A DNA stretch of 64,000 nucleotides from an uncultured Reyranella sp. (GCF_945957355.1 NZ_CAMFKM010000009.1:62001-126000); one strand, 5' to 3'. Counted from the stretch's first letter, positions 19,710 to 29,095 are shown. Program-made: numbers and translations. The notes: generated from the letters alone by a model not told the origin.

Positions 19710-20546
19710 ATGCCGAGGCTGACGACCGAAGTGTATCAATCGCTCATGGACGCGCTTGTGGCGCACTGCGAGAAGACCGGTGAACCGCTGCGCCATTTCG
19801 TTTCCCGGGCGCTGTCCGAGGCGCTGGGCCTCGACCATTCGACCCTGTTCCAGGTCTCGACGACGGGTGCGCTGGTGCAGGGCGTCTACAACGAGGCCGT
19901 CACGGTGGGCGGGCTCAGGCCACACGGCGACTTCGGCCTCGGCACGTTCGAGGGGCTCGACGGCGAGATGGTCGTGCTCGACGGCCAATTCTACCAGGCC
20001 CATGCGGACGGCCGCATAACCTTGCCCTCCGACAACGCGTCCGTGCCGTTCGCGACCCTGACGAACTTCCATCCCCAGCATCGCGGCAAGATCGAGAACA
20101 TCGATTCCATGTCGTCTCTCATCGCCGCGCTCGACGGACTGCGGCGATCGGACAATCTCTTCTTCGCGGTGCGCCTCGACGGTCATTTCGACGAGGTCTA
20201 CTGGCGTGTTGCCTGCAAGGTCGAGGCGGGGGTGCATCTCGACAAGGCGACCGATGCCCAGGCCGAGTTCCGGAAGAACGACGTCAGGGGAACCATGCTG
20301 GGATTCTGGACGCCGGCCTATTCACGCACGATCGGCGTGGCGGGATGGCACCTGCATTTCCTGACCGAGGATCGCAGGAGCGGCGGCCACGTGCTGGGCG
20401 CCAAGGCGGCGTCGCTCGACGTGCAGGTCCACGACCTCGACAATCTCCACCTCGCGATCCCGGAGACGCGCGAGTTCCTGCACGCCGACCTGACGCAGGA
20501 CCCGGCGGCGGCGCTCGAAAAGGCAGAGATGGCGAAAGATCGCTAG
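19710..20546 (+). CDS. alsD: Alpha-acetolactate decarboxylase
   Basis: Converts acetolactate to (R)-acetoin. Of the 278 residues, the catalytic core begins near residue 46 (LFQVSTTGALVQGVYNE). HGDFGLGTFEGLDGEMVVLD supplies the conserved glutamate, and the zinc-binding histidines lie in GWHLHFLTEDRRSGGHVLG near residues 212-230. The helical N-terminal segment before the core is slightly long for the family. It is divergent from alsS, completing a pyruvate-to-acetoin route that consumes protons and stores carbon. No acetoin dehydrogenase is in the window. Confidence 0.9.
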   Translation: MPRLTTEVYQSLMDALVAHCEKTGEPLRHFVSRALSEALGLDHSTLFQVSTTGALVQGVYNEAVTVGGLRPHGDFGLGTFEGLDGEMVVLDGQFYQAHADGRITLPSDNASVPFATLTNFHPQHRGKIENIDSMSSLIAALDGLRRSDNLFFAVRLDGHFDEVYWRVACKVEAGVHLDKATDAQAEFRKNDVRGTMLGFWTPAYSRTIGVAGWHLHFLTEDRRSGGHVLGAKAASLDVQVHDLDNLHLAIPETREFLHADLTQDPAAALEKAEMAKDR

Positions 20547-20627
20547 GGCAATTCCGAGGAACAGTCGCGCGAAGCTGGATTCCACCTTCACTAAGGTCCG
20601 CTAATTGGAAGCGTGAGGGATCTGGAC

Positions 20628-21553
20628 ATGCGTATTCTGGTGGTTGGTGCCGGCGCGATTGGCGGCTATTTCGGTGCGCGCCTGCTGGCGGCGGGGTGCG
20701 AAGTCACCTTTCTGGTGCGGCCGGGCCGGGCGGCGCAGCTTGCCGGGACCGGCTTGGTGGTGAAGAGCAAGCTGGGCGATCTCGACCTCCCGGCGCCGCT
20801 CACGGTCACGGCCGACAGGTTGGCCGGGCCCTATGACCTCATCCTGCTGAGCTGCAAGGCCTTCGATCTCGACACTGCGATGGACTCGTTTGCGCCGGCC
20901 GTAGGGCCGAACACGGCGATCCTGCCGCTGCTGAATGGCATGAGCCACCTCGATTCGCTGGTGCGCGGTTCGGCGAGCATGCCGCGCTGGGCGGTCAGTG
21001 CGCCATCTCGCTGGTGCTCGATCCCGAGGGGCGCGTGCTGCACCTGAACGACGGCGGCACGATCTCCTTCGGCGAGCGCTCCGGTTCGCGCACCGCGCGC
21101 GTCGATGCGATCGCGGAAGCGTTCGCCGCCGCCGGGGTGCAGGGCGGTGCGAGCGACACGATCCTCCAGGGAATGTGGGAGAAGTGGGTATTCATCTCGA
21201 CCGCCGCCGGTATCACCTGCCTGATGCGTGCCGCGGTGGGGGACATCGTGGCGGCCGGAGCGGCCGACCGCACGCTGGCCCTGTTCGACGAGATCTCGTC
21301 GATCGCCGCGTCACAGGGCTTCGCACCAAGACCGGCGTCCGTGCAGCGCGGCAAGACGATGCTCACGACCTCAGGCTCGCCGTTCACCGCGTCGATGCTG
21401 CGCGACGTCGAAAGTGGTCGCCCCATCGAAGCGGATCACATGCTGGGTGATTTGCTGAAGCGCAGCGGCAAGGCGGACGGCTTCCCCGTGCTGCGGCTCG
21501 CCTATGCCCATCTCAAGGCCTATGAGGCTCGCCGGACGCGGATGCAGAGTTAA
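20628..21553 (+). pseudogene. Ketopantoate reductase family gene (PanE/ApbA-like) broken by a frameshift
   Basis: The N-terminal part reads MRILVVGAGAIGGYFGARLL, a classic NADPH-binding start, and continues correctly to LPLLNGMSHLDSL. At about 20,963-20,966 (GTGCGCGGTTC) the frame slips. The expected continuation, RFGEHAALGGQCAISLVLDP, is found in the next frame and runs on to 21,553 with the catalytic-domain landmarks MWEKWVFISTAAG and RPIEADHMLGDLL. One missing base near 20,965 would restore a protein of about 308 residues. The unshifted frame ends at 21,047 in nonsense. The ATG at 20628 follows GTGAGGGA at good spacing. Both halves are well conserved, so the break is either recent or a sequencing error. 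Confidence 0.85.
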
Positions 21554-21567
21554 GCAATAGGAGCGAC

Positions 21568-21585
21568 GCCGGCCGGTAGGCCGGC
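21568..21585. terminator. Short hairpin between convergent genes
   Basis: A 7-bp stem, GCCGGCC (21568-21574) with GGCCGGC (21579-21585), and a 4-base loop lie in the 43-base gap between the broken ketopantoate reductase gene and the convergent small membrane protein gene. There is no real T tract on either side, so termination is plausible but not certain. Confidence 0.45.
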
Positions 21586-21596
21586 ATCCCTTGTGC

Positions 21597-21959
21597 TCAG
21601 GTCTTGGGCGTGGGCGGGTTCGCCAGGATTTCGGCGCAGGCGCGCGCCACGTCGGACTCGGCGTCCTTGGCGCCCGGCATCGTGGCGAAGCCGCTCTTGG
21701 CGATTACGTTGCCGCGGTCCCAGGTGCTGGCCTTGCTGAGTTCGGCGATCTTCGTCGCGGCGTCAGGCTGCCGGTTGAAGCGGTCGACGCAGATCGGCGC
21801 TAGGGTAGCGACTACGGCGCCGTGGACCGCCGCGGCGGACTCCTTGCGCGCCGTTCCGCCGGTGACCCAGCCGCCCCAGGTGAATCCGACGACCGCGCAG
21901 AGCACGGCGCCGCCGACGGCGCTCCAGATCAGGGTCGAAATGTTCTTTGGCATTGCCAT
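21597..21959 (-). CDS. Small single-span membrane protein of unknown function
   Basis: A 120-residue protein starting MAMPKNISTLIWSAVGGAVL. One hydrophobic segment covers about residues 10-30 (WSAVGGAVLCAVVGFTWGGW), followed by a soluble C-terminal region that begins TGGTARKESAAAVHGA and contains two cysteines. The ATG at 21959 is preceded by GGAAGGAT on the minus strand at good spacing; the frame is open further upstream without ribosome-binding support. I do not recognise the family. It probably exposes its C-terminal domain to the periplasm. Confidence 0.65.
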   Translation of the reverse strand: MAMPKNISTLIWSAVGGAVLCAVVGFTWGGWVTGGTARKESAAAVHGAVVATLAPICVDRFNRQPDAATKIAELSKASTWDRGNVIAKSGFATMPGAKDAESDVARACAEILANPPTPKT

Positions 21960-22218
21960 GGGAATATCCTTCCGGGGCCGTGCGGCTCCCGTCAGCTCGG
22001 CGCGCAGGATCGCACAGCCGGCATCGACAGAACGAGGAAGCTCGGGAACGAGACCGGCAACTCGGGCCGGTCCAGATGCGGTCGCCTCGGTACGTGGGCG
22101 GGAGCACACACATCTCTCAGCCATCGCAGGCCGACCATTTGGTGGGCGATGGTATAGGCTTCGTACAGGTTGAGCGCGGGCGTGTCCAACCTACTGCAGT
22201 GGTGATTGGAACGAAACG

Positions 22219-22935
22219 ATGAGACCGGCACTTTTCCTGGCGGCGCTTGCCGCCGCGCTGCTCTCCGAAGCCGGAGCACCCCAGGCGCAGCCACAGGAGG
22301 CTGCGCAGTTCATCGCGCAATGGCAGAAGAGCAATGCCGCCTGCCGTGCTCCGGCTACGCCCGCCCTCGAAGCGATCGCCGCCTGCGAACAGCGCGATAC
22401 CTATTCGAAGCTGCTGTCGGCTTCGAACTTTTGCTACGGGCCGGTTGAAGGGGCGCCTCCGGGCTGGACGCCGTGCGGCGGCGATCCCGCGGCCGGCCAG
22501 CCCAGCGCCAAGGCCCTCAAGGATGCGGCACTGGCCCGCGCGACCGAGCGATTCCAGAGGATGGGGGGCGTGTTCGTGCTGCCGGCCACCGTGAACAGCA
22601 CATCGACGGCGTATTTCATCGTCGATTCCGGCGCGGCCAACGTCCAGATCCCGGAAGAACTCGCCGAGGAGATGAGGCGCAACGGCACCCTCACCGAGGC
22701 CGATTCGCTCGGCCAGAGGCGCTTTACCCTGGCCGACGGAAGCGGCCTTCAGCAGCGTATCGTGAGGCTCCGCTCGATCAAGATCGGCGAGCGCACGATG
22801 GAGAATGTCATGGCGTCGGTGAGCCCGGCGCGCAGCCGCGCCCTGCTGGGGCAGAGCTTCCTGCGCCGCCTCAGCTCCTGGAAGATCGACAACGTGAGGA
22901 ACTCGATCGAGTTCGAGTTCACCGGGTCGTTCTAG
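22219..22935 (+). CDS. Secreted retropepsin-like aspartic protease
   Basis: A 238-residue protein with a signal peptide (LFLAALAAALLSEAGAPQAQ). After an alanine-rich region with four cysteines, residues 110-238 form a single clan AA protease domain. The catalytic motif is YFIVDSGAANVQIP (DSG near residue 136), flaps follow, and the second hydrophobic motif ALLGQSFLRRLSSWKIDN is near residues 212-229, matching the TIGR02281-like bacterial family. The single lobe implies that an active enzyme would be a homodimer. Substrates are unknown. It is divergent from the small membrane protein across a 259-base gap in which I see no clear promoter. Confidence 0.8.
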   Translation: MRPALFLAALAAALLSEAGAPQAQPQEAAQFIAQWQKSNAACRAPATPALEAIAACEQRDTYSKLLSASNFCYGPVEGAPPGWTPCGGDPAAGQPSAKALKDAALARATERFQRMGGVFVLPATVNSTSTAYFIVDSGAANVQIPEELAEEMRRNGTLTEADSLGQRRFTLADGSGLQQRIVRLRSIKIGERTMENVMASVSPARSRALLGQSFLRRLSSWKIDNVRNSIEFEFTGSF

Positions 22936-22953
22936 GCCGAGAAGGTCCCGTGC

Positions 22954-23916
22954 TCAGGTCGGCGCGGGGATCTTCGCGTCCTTGATCACCTTGCGCCAGC
23001 GCACGGTCTCGTCGGCCAGGCGCTTGGCGTAGGCCTCGGGCGTGCCGCCGGTCGGGATGAAGCCGAGCGACGTCAGCCTCTCGCGGACCACCTCGGCTTT
23101 CAGCGCGGCATTCACCGCGGCGTTCAGCTCCTGGATCGTCTCGCGCGGCGTGCCCGCCGTCGTCGCCACGCCGAAATAGACGGCGGCCTCGAGTTCGGGC
23201 GCCCCCAGTTCGCTCGCCACCGGCACGGTCGGAATATTGGCAACGCGGCTCTTGGCACCGCAGATCAGTCCGCGCATCGTGCCGGCGCGGATCTGCGCGT
23301 CGACCGGCGTGGTCACGTCGACAAAGGCCGGCACGTGGCCGGCGACCGCGTCGCGCAGCGCCTCGGCCGCAGCCTTGTAGGGGATGTGCTGGAGCTTGCC
23401 GTTGGTGCGCGTGGCGATGAGCTCGCCCCACAGGTGCGGCAGGCCGCCGGAGCTCGATGTCGAGTAGTGCACGGGACCGGGCTGTGCCTTAACCCATTCG
23501 ATGAACTCGGCGAAAGTCTTGGCCGGATTGTTCGAATTGACCGCGAGTACGCAGGGTATGTCGGCGAGCTGCGCGACGGGCGCGAGGTCCTTCTGCGGAT
23601 CGATCGGCATCGGAATGTCGAACGCCGGCTGAAGCGCCGCCGTGGTCGTCAGGACCATCAGGCTGGTGCCGTCGGGCTTGCTCTTGGCGACGTTCACCAT
23701 GCCGACCATCGTGCCACCGCCCGGGCGGTTCTCGACCACGATGTTCTTGCCGGTATCGGCGGACATGCGCTCGGCCAGGACGCGGCCGGCCGTGTCGGTC
23801 GAGCCGCCGGGACCGTAGGGCACGACGAGGCGGATCTGGCCGCTCTGCCCGAAGGCGATCGAGGGCAGCGTGAGGGCAGCGGCGGTGCCAGCCACGAAAG
23901 TGCGGCGCTGGATCAT
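22954..23916 (-). CDS. Bug-type (tripartite tricarboxylate transporter) solute-binding protein
   Basis: Periplasmic binding protein of the TctC/Bug family, 320 residues from the ATG at 23916, which has AAGGA at good spacing. The signal peptide is of Tat type (MIQRRTFVAGTAAALTLPSIAFGQ, with RRTF). The mature protein begins IRLVVPYGPGGSTDTAGRVL and has NIVVENRPGGGTMVGMVNVA and YSTSSSGGLPHLWGELI. No TctA or TctB membrane genes are adjacent, as is common for Bug proteins. The ligand is unknown; many bind carboxylates. Confidence 0.88.
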   Translation of the reverse strand: MIQRRTFVAGTAAALTLPSIAFGQSGQIRLVVPYGPGGSTDTAGRVLAERMSADTGKNIVVENRPGGGTMVGMVNVAKSKPDGTSLMVLTTTAALQPAFDIPMPIDPQKDLAPVAQLADIPCVLAVNSNNPAKTFAEFIEWVKAQPGPVHYSTSSSGGLPHLWGELIATRTNGKLQHIPYKAAAEALRDAVAGHVPAFVDVTTPVDAQIRAGTMRGLICGAKSRVANIPTVPVASELGAPELEAAVYFGVATTAGTPRETIQELNAAVNAALKAEVVRERLTSLGFIPTGGTPEAYAKRLADETVRWRKVIKDAKIPAPT

Positions 23917-24031
23917 GTGAAGTCCTTCCCTGATTGTCTTCATTATCGGGGAGGAAACTAAGTCGGGACTTCGCGTTGCGGCAAGATGAGCGCGCTGCCT
24001 CCCACCGCCAGCCGAACGGCAGATGGCGGTT

Positions 24032-25768
24032 TCAGGGCAGGGGTTTGCGGAGCTCCGCCGTGCGCCCGGCATCGACGTTGCGGCCGTTCGTGGCAAGGGC
24101 GACAGCGTAGTCCTTCTCTGCGCTCTCGACGCTTACGATGCCGTCGCGAACGTCACGCAACACCCGCTCCGGGTCGCGCGTCCTGGGATCGCCATAGCCG
24201 CCCCCGCCAGGAGAGAGGGCGCGGTAGGTGCCCGGACCATGCCGTTCGACGCCGTATTTCGGCGCCTGGATACGCCTGCCGTCGGCCAACGTGAGGATCA
24301 CCTCGCCTCCGGCGCCGGCCTGGCCGCCCGCGACGCCGAAGCTCGACGGCGCGCCGGCACCCTCGCCCCGGAAGGCGTAGTCGGCCGGGGTGAAGATTTC
24401 GACCTCGTAGTCGCAGCCGGCGCCGCCGCGGAAGCGGCCCGCCCCGGCGGTGTCGCAGCGCAGCTCCTGGCGGCGAAAGCGGGCCGGGTAGAGCTGCTCG
24501 TAGGTTTCGAGATTGGGCAGGGTGAGGCCGCCCAGGGTGATCAGGTGCCCGATCAGGTGGAAGCCGTCGCGGCCCTCGACGCCGCCGCCGGCCGGCGCGC
24601 CGGCCCACTGGTACATGACGTAGCGTCCGCCATCTTCCCGCAGGCCCGCCGTGACGGCGTGCACGGCCTTCGACCAGCCGGCCGAGGCGCGCTCCGGCAG
24701 CGCTTGCGCCAGCGCCTTCCACATCGCGTGGATGATCTCGTGGGCCACGAACACCGTGTTCATGGTCATCGGCGCCGGCATGCGCGCATTCACCAGCGTG
24801 CCTTCGGGCAGGCGGATCTCGACGCTGCGAAAGGCACCTTCGTTCTTCGGCAGGTCAGGCTCGAAGAACGAGGCCAGAGACATGAACACCGCCGAGGTCG
24901 AGTTGGCGATCGAGCTGTTCTTGAAGCCGCGCACCTGCGGCGAGGTGCCGGCGAAATCGACGACCAGCTTGCGATCCTTGACCGTGATGGCGACGGCGAT
25001 CTTCGCGTCGATCGGCTCGAAGCAGTCGTTGTCGACCCGCTCCTCGCCTCTCCACACGCCCTGCGCGAGGCGATCGATGCAGGTCTGGAAACGGCGGTCG
25101 GCGTGGTCGAGCACGCCTTCGAAGAATTCATCGGCGCGATCGACACCCAGCTCCTCGACCAGCAGCGCGAGCCGCTCGGCACCGATCCGCGTCGAGCCGA
25201 TCATGGCGCGCAGGTCGCCGTCGAGCGCGTCGGGCAGGCGCGTGTTCAGCATGAGGAGGCGCCACAGGTCGTCGCGCACCTTGCCGGCTTCGATCAGCTT
25301 CAGCACCGGCAGGCGAATGCCTTCGTGGAAGATCTCGGTCGCCGCCGAATTGTAGGTGCCGGCCGCCCCGCCGCCGATGTCGGCCTGGTGCGCGCGGTTG
25401 CAGGCGAAGGCCACGAGCTTGCCGCCGACGAACACCGGCCGCGTGATCACCCAGTCGGGCAGGTGGTTGCCGCCGGCCGTGTAAGGGTCGTTCAGCAGGA
25501 ACACGTCCTCGGGGGCGATGGCATCCTTGAAGTCGCGCAGGATGGCGCGCACGGCAAAGCCGCCGCCGCCGGTATGGATCGGAATGCCATCGGCCTGGCT
25601 GATCAAGGTGCCGCGCGCGTCCGCGATGAAGCAGGAGAAATCATGGCTCTGGCTGAAGATCGGTGATCGCGCGGTGCGCGTCATCACCCAGCCCATCTGG
25701 TGCGAGATGTGGTCGAGCCGGTTCTGCACCAGTGCAAGCGTGACGGGGTCGAGGGTGGCGGCGCTCAT
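24032..25768 (-). CDS. hyuB: Hydantoinase/oxoprolinase HyuB-type subunit
   Basis: Second subunit of ATP-dependent N-methylhydantoinase, acetophenone carboxylase or oxoprolinase-type enzymes, 578 residues. It starts LDPVTLALVQNRLDHISHQMGW and contains DVFLLNDPYTAGGNHLPDW near residue 88, then GRFRGGAGCDYEVEI and the glycine-rich C-terminal LSPGGGGYGDP. The start overlaps the hyuA stop by ATGA, so the two subunits should be co-translated as a complex. The substrate of the pair is not determined; hydantoins, 5-oxoproline and carboxylation of ketones are the known options. Confidence 0.9.
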   Translation of the reverse strand: MSAATLDPVTLALVQNRLDHISHQMGWVMTRTARSPIFSQSHDFSCFIADARGTLISQADGIPIHTGGGGFAVRAILRDFKDAIAPEDVFLLNDPYTAGGNHLPDWVITRPVFVGGKLVAFACNRAHQADIGGGAAGTYNSAATEIFHEGIRLPVLKLIEAGKVRDDLWRLLMLNTRLPDALDGDLRAMIGSTRIGAERLALLVEELGVDRADEFFEGVLDHADRRFQTCIDRLAQGVWRGEERVDNDCFEPIDAKIAVAITVKDRKLVVDFAGTSPQVRGFKNSSIANSTSAVFMSLASFFEPDLPKNEGAFRSVEIRLPEGTLVNARMPAPMTMNTVFVAHEIIHAMWKALAQALPERASAGWSKAVHAVTAGLREDGGRYVMYQWAGAPAGGGVEGRDGFHLIGHLITLGGLTLPNLETYEQLYPARFRRQELRCDTAGAGRFRGGAGCDYEVEIFTPADYAFRGEGAGAPSSFGVAGGQAGAGGEVILTLADGRRIQAPKYGVERHGPGTYRALSPGGGGYGDPRTRDPERVLRDVRDGIVSVESAEKDYAVALATNGRNVDAGRTAELRKPLP

Positions 25769-27855
25769 GCGGCGGCTCCGACATGCACGAGGAAATCGTC
25801 GCGCTCGTCGACTTCGAGCACGTCGCGGGGGCCGACGAAGGCCGTTGTCGTGCGCTCCTCGACCAGCAGCGGGCCGTTGAGGCGGCAGCCGGGGCGCAGG
25901 TCGGCACCATCATAGATTGGCACGTCGAGCCAGCCGGTCGCCGGATCGATCCAGACCTTGCGGGTCTCGCGCGGCTTGGGCGCGTCGGTCTGCGGCGAGC
26001 GCGCCGCGGGCGGTGTCCAGTCGAGCCGGCCGCGGCCCACGACCCTCAGCGCGGTGATGTCGATGCGGCCGCCCGGCTGGATATGGCCGAACAGACGCTG
26101 ATGCTCGGCTTCGAAAGCCTTGCGGGCCGCGGCGGCATCGAAGCCTGATGCGGATAGCGGCGCACGGACCGGCCATTGCTGGCCGTCGTAGCGAAGATCC
26201 AGCTGGCGCTCGATCACGACCTCGTCGGCGTTGAATCCGTCACGGGCCAGCGCTTCCCTCGCGCGCGCTTCGAGCTGGCCGAAGCCAGCTTCCAGCGTCG
26301 CGATCTCGACCTTGTCGAGATCGGCCAGGAAGACTTGCAGGTAGTCCTGCCGCACATCGGACTGCAGCATGCCCATCGCGCAGAAAGCGCCGGCGGCGCG
26401 CGGCAGCAGGGCGCGGCGGCTGCCCAGGGCGCGCGCGACATTGGTGCCGTGCATCGGTCCGGCGCCACCCGCCGCCACCAGAGTGAAGGTTGCGGGATTG
26501 TGTCCGCGCTCGATGCTGAGCCGTTCGACCGCATGCAGCAGGTTCTGTTCCAGCAGGCGGATGACGCCCGCTGCCGCGTCCTCGATCGACAGTCCGAGCG
26601 GCCTGGCGAGCTTGGTTTCGATGGCCTTGCGCGCAAGTTCGGCGTCGAGCGTGACCGCGCCGCCGGCCAGCGGACCGGGGCGCAGGCGGCCCAGCACGAG
26701 CTGCGCGTCGGTGACGGTCGGGTTCTCGCCGCCCAGCCCGTAGGCCGCGGGACCGGGCCGCGCGCCGGCACCCTGCGGGCCAGCATGGAGAAGGCCGGCA
26801 TCGTCGACCCAGGCGATCGTGCCGCCGCCGGCACCGACCGTGTGGATCTCCACCGAGGGCGTCGTGAGGTGATAGCCGTCGATGGTGAGCTCGTCGGTGA
26901 CTGGCACGTCGCCGCGCGCCATTACCATCACGTCGCAGCTCGTACCGCCGATCTCCATCGAGATCAGGTTGGCCTTTTCGCCCGGCGCCGCGCAGCCCTT
27001 GAGCGCACCCACACCGGCCGCCGGACCCGACAGGACCAGCATCACGGGCCGCGCCGCCACCTGATCGACCGATACGGCGCCGCCGTTGCTCTGCAGGAGC
27101 AGCAGCGAGCGCGGCAGGCCGAACTGGCGCAGCTGTTCGTCGAGCGCGCGCAAGTAGCTCGTCACCTTGGGCGCCACATAGGCATTCACGACGGCGGTCG
27201 AGCCGCGTTCGTATTCACCCATGGTTGGCATGACGTCGCTCGACAACGAGACCCACTTGCCGTTCCAGCTCTTGGCAAGCTGGCCGCCCGCGGCGCGTTC
27301 GTGCGCGCCGTCGAGGAAAGAGTTGAACAGGCAGACCGCGACCGACTCGACGCCTTCCTCGGCGAAGACCCTGGCTGCGGCGTCGACATCCTCAGCCTGC
27401 AGAGTTGCCAGTTCCGTACCGTCGGCCGCGATGCGACCGCGCACCGGCAGGCGCAGGTAACGTGGCACCAGCACCTGCGGGAACGGCGCACGATGGTCCC
27501 ACTGGTTCTCCCGGATGCCGCGCCGGATCTCGAGCGAATCGCGGAAGCCTTCGGTCGTCAGCAGGCCGACCTTGGCGCCCTTCTTTTCGAGGATCGTGTT
27601 GGTCGCCACGGTCGAGCCATGCACGAACAGCGCGCAGTCGCGCAGCAATGCCGTCAGCGTGATGTCGAGCTGCTTCGCCGCGAGCCGCAACACGCCCAGC
27701 ACCCCCTCGCTGGGATCGGCCGGAACCGAGGGAGATTTGAAGATGCGCACGGCGCCCGCGGCGTCGCGCAGCACCATGTCGGTGAAGGTGCCGCCCACGT
27801 CGACGCCGATGCGCCACGGGGCGAGAAGGGCGGGAGACGGGGCGGGGGCCGTCAC
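25765..27855 (-). CDS. hyuA: Hydantoinase/oxoprolinase HyuA-type subunit
   Basis: ATP-binding subunit of the ASKHA fold, 696 residues from a GTG at 27855. The phosphate-binding signature WRIGVDVGGTFTDMVLRD is at residues 13-30. The family also shows FVHGSTVATNTILEKKGAKVG (around 76-96), ANLISMEIGGTSCDVMVMA and LVAAGGAGPMHGTNVARALG. The frame stays open for 76 codons upstream, but that stretch lies within the CoA-transferase gene. The GTG overlaps that gene's stop by GTGA, and the hyuB ATG overlaps the hyuA stop. This three-gene coupling suggests the product or substrate of HyuAB is a CoA thioester or its acid. Confidence 0.9.
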   Translation of the reverse strand: MTAPAPSPALLAPWRIGVDVGGTFTDMVLRDAAGAVRIFKSPSVPADPSEGVLGVLRLAAKQLDITLTALLRDCALFVHGSTVATNTILEKKGAKVGLLTTEGFRDSLEIRRGIRENQWDHRAPFPQVLVPRYLRLPVRGRIAADGTELATLQAEDVDAAARVFAEEGVESVAVCLFNSFLDGAHERAAGGQLAKSWNGKWVSLSSDVMPTMGEYERGSTAVVNAYVAPKVTSYLRALDEQLRQFGLPRSLLLLQSNGGAVSVDQVAARPVMLVLSGPAAGVGALKGCAAPGEKANLISMEIGGTSCDVMVMARGDVPVTDELTIDGYHLTTPSVEIHTVGAGGGTIAWVDDAGLLHAGPQGAGARPGPAAYGLGGENPTVTDAQLVLGRLRPGPLAGGAVTLDAELARKAIETKLARPLGLSIEDAAAGVIRLLEQNLLHAVERLSIERGHNPATFTLVAAGGAGPMHGTNVARALGSRRALLPRAAGAFCAMGMLQSDVRQDYLQVFLADLDKVEIATLEAGFGQLEARAREALARDGFNADEVVIERQLDLRYDGQQWPVRAPLSASGFDAAAARKAFEAEHQRLFGHIQPGGRIDITALRVVGRGRLDWTPPAARSPQTDAPKPRETRKVWIDPATGWLDVPIYDGADLRPGCRLNGPLLVEERTTTAFVGPRDVLEVDERDDFLVHVGAAA

Positions 27856-28991
27856 TTGGGCAGGCTTCCCAGCACTTCGTCGGTGTGTTCGCCCAAGGAT
27901 GGCGCCGAGCGGGGCGAATGCGGCCGCACATGGTCGAAGGAGATCGGCAGGCCGACCACCTTGGGCCCGCCGGGCAATTGCTGGATGAGCTTCGAGGCTT
28001 CCATCTGCTCGGTGCGCGCCAACTCGCCGATATCGTTCACCGCGGCGCAGGGTACGCCGGCTTTCTCCATCAGTTCGAGCCATTCGGCGCGTGGCTTCGC
28101 TTTCAGCGCCTCGGCAATCATGGGCAGCAGCTCGGTCTTATGCGCGACCCGCTCCGCGCTCTTGGCGAACTTCGGGTTCGTCGCCCATTCGTCATGGCCC
28201 AGCACCTTGGCGCAGCGTGCCCATAGCCGGTCGTTGCCGGGCGCGAGGCAGATCGGGTGATCGGCCGTGTCGAAGGTCTGGTAGGGCACGATCACCGGGC
28301 TGCCGGTGCCGTGCCGCTTGGACACGGTGCCGTTGGCGATATAGCCGTTCACCTGGCCCTCGACCCAGTGCACGGCCGAGTCGAACAGCGAGGTGTCGAC
28401 AAGGCATCCCTTGCCGGTCCTGTCGCGCAGCCGCAGCGCTGCCAGAGCGCCGATGGTGCAGAACATGCCGGTCGCCTTGTCGTTGATCGAGGCGCCGCAG
28501 AAGGTCGGAGGATCCTCCGGCCGGCCGGTCACGCTCATCATGCCACCATAGGCCTGCAGCAGCGGATCGAAGGCCGGCTTCATGCGCAGCGGGCCCTGGT
28601 AGCCGAAGGCCCAGATCGAGCAGTAGATCAGGCGCGGATGGCGCGCGAGCATCGTTTCAGGACCGATGCCGACCTCGTCGACCACGCCGGGACGCAGGTT
28701 CTGGATCAGGATGTCGGCGGTCTCGCAAAGCTTGTGCAGCTTGTCGACGTCTTCCGCGAGCTTGAGGTCGAGCACGACCGAGCGCTTGTTGCGGTTCTGC
28801 GAATAGAAATAGAGCGAGGTCTTGCCGTCAGGGCCGAACGGAGGGCCCCAGATGCGGGCATCGTCGCCGCCGTCGGGCTTCTCGATCTTGATGACATCGG
28901 CGCCCATGTCGGCCAGCAGCACGCCGGCCAGCGGACCGGCCAGCGCCTGGCCCACTTCGATGACGCGAACTCCTTCGAGCGGTAGTGTCAC
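27852..28991 (-). CDS. CaiB/BaiF family III CoA-transferase
   Basis: Transfers CoA between carboxylic acids; 379 residues from a GTG at 28991 preceded by GAGGAC. It has LEGVRVIEVGQALAGPLAG, LLADMGADVIKIEKPDGGDD, the motif FYSQNRNKRSVVLDLK, and the catalytic-aspartate region KGCLVDTSLFDSAVHW near residue 180. The C-terminal LGEHTDEVLGSL is typical. It is the first gene of the operon with hyuA and hyuB. A plausible role is to activate an organic acid with CoA for, or after, the HyuAB reaction; the substrate is unknown. Confidence 0.88.
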   Translation of the reverse strand: MTLPLEGVRVIEVGQALAGPLAGVLLADMGADVIKIEKPDGGDDARIWGPPFGPDGKTSLYFYSQNRNKRSVVLDLKLAEDVDKLHKLCETADILIQNLRPGVVDEVGIGPETMLARHPRLIYCSIWAFGYQGPLRMKPAFDPLLQAYGGMMSVTGRPEDPPTFCGASINDKATGMFCTIGALAALRLRDRTGKGCLVDTSLFDSAVHWVEGQVNGYIANGTVSKRHGTGSPVIVPYQTFDTADHPICLAPGNDRLWARCAKVLGHDEWATNPKFAKSAERVAHKTELLPMIAEALKAKPRAEWLELMEKAGVPCAAVNDIGELARTEQMEASKLIQQLPGGPKVVGLPISFDHVRPHSPRSAPSLGEHTDEVLGSLPK

Positions 28992-29095
28992 TTTCGTCCT
29001 CTTCCCGAGCCTGACGGCGTGTGTTGCGATCACCGGCATCCTAGCCGCCGACGACCGTCACACGCTACTTGCAGGGCCTCGCGAAGCGGAACCGT

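Noticed and set aside
21960..22218. A small gene or RNA in the 259-base divergent gap
   Set aside because: No frame with a start, ribosome-binding site and sensible composition, and no convincing hairpin or riboswitch pattern was seen.
26176..28260. A 694-codon plus-strand frame opposite hyuA
   Set aside because: It is antisense to conserved HyuA motifs, with no start context or family resemblance.
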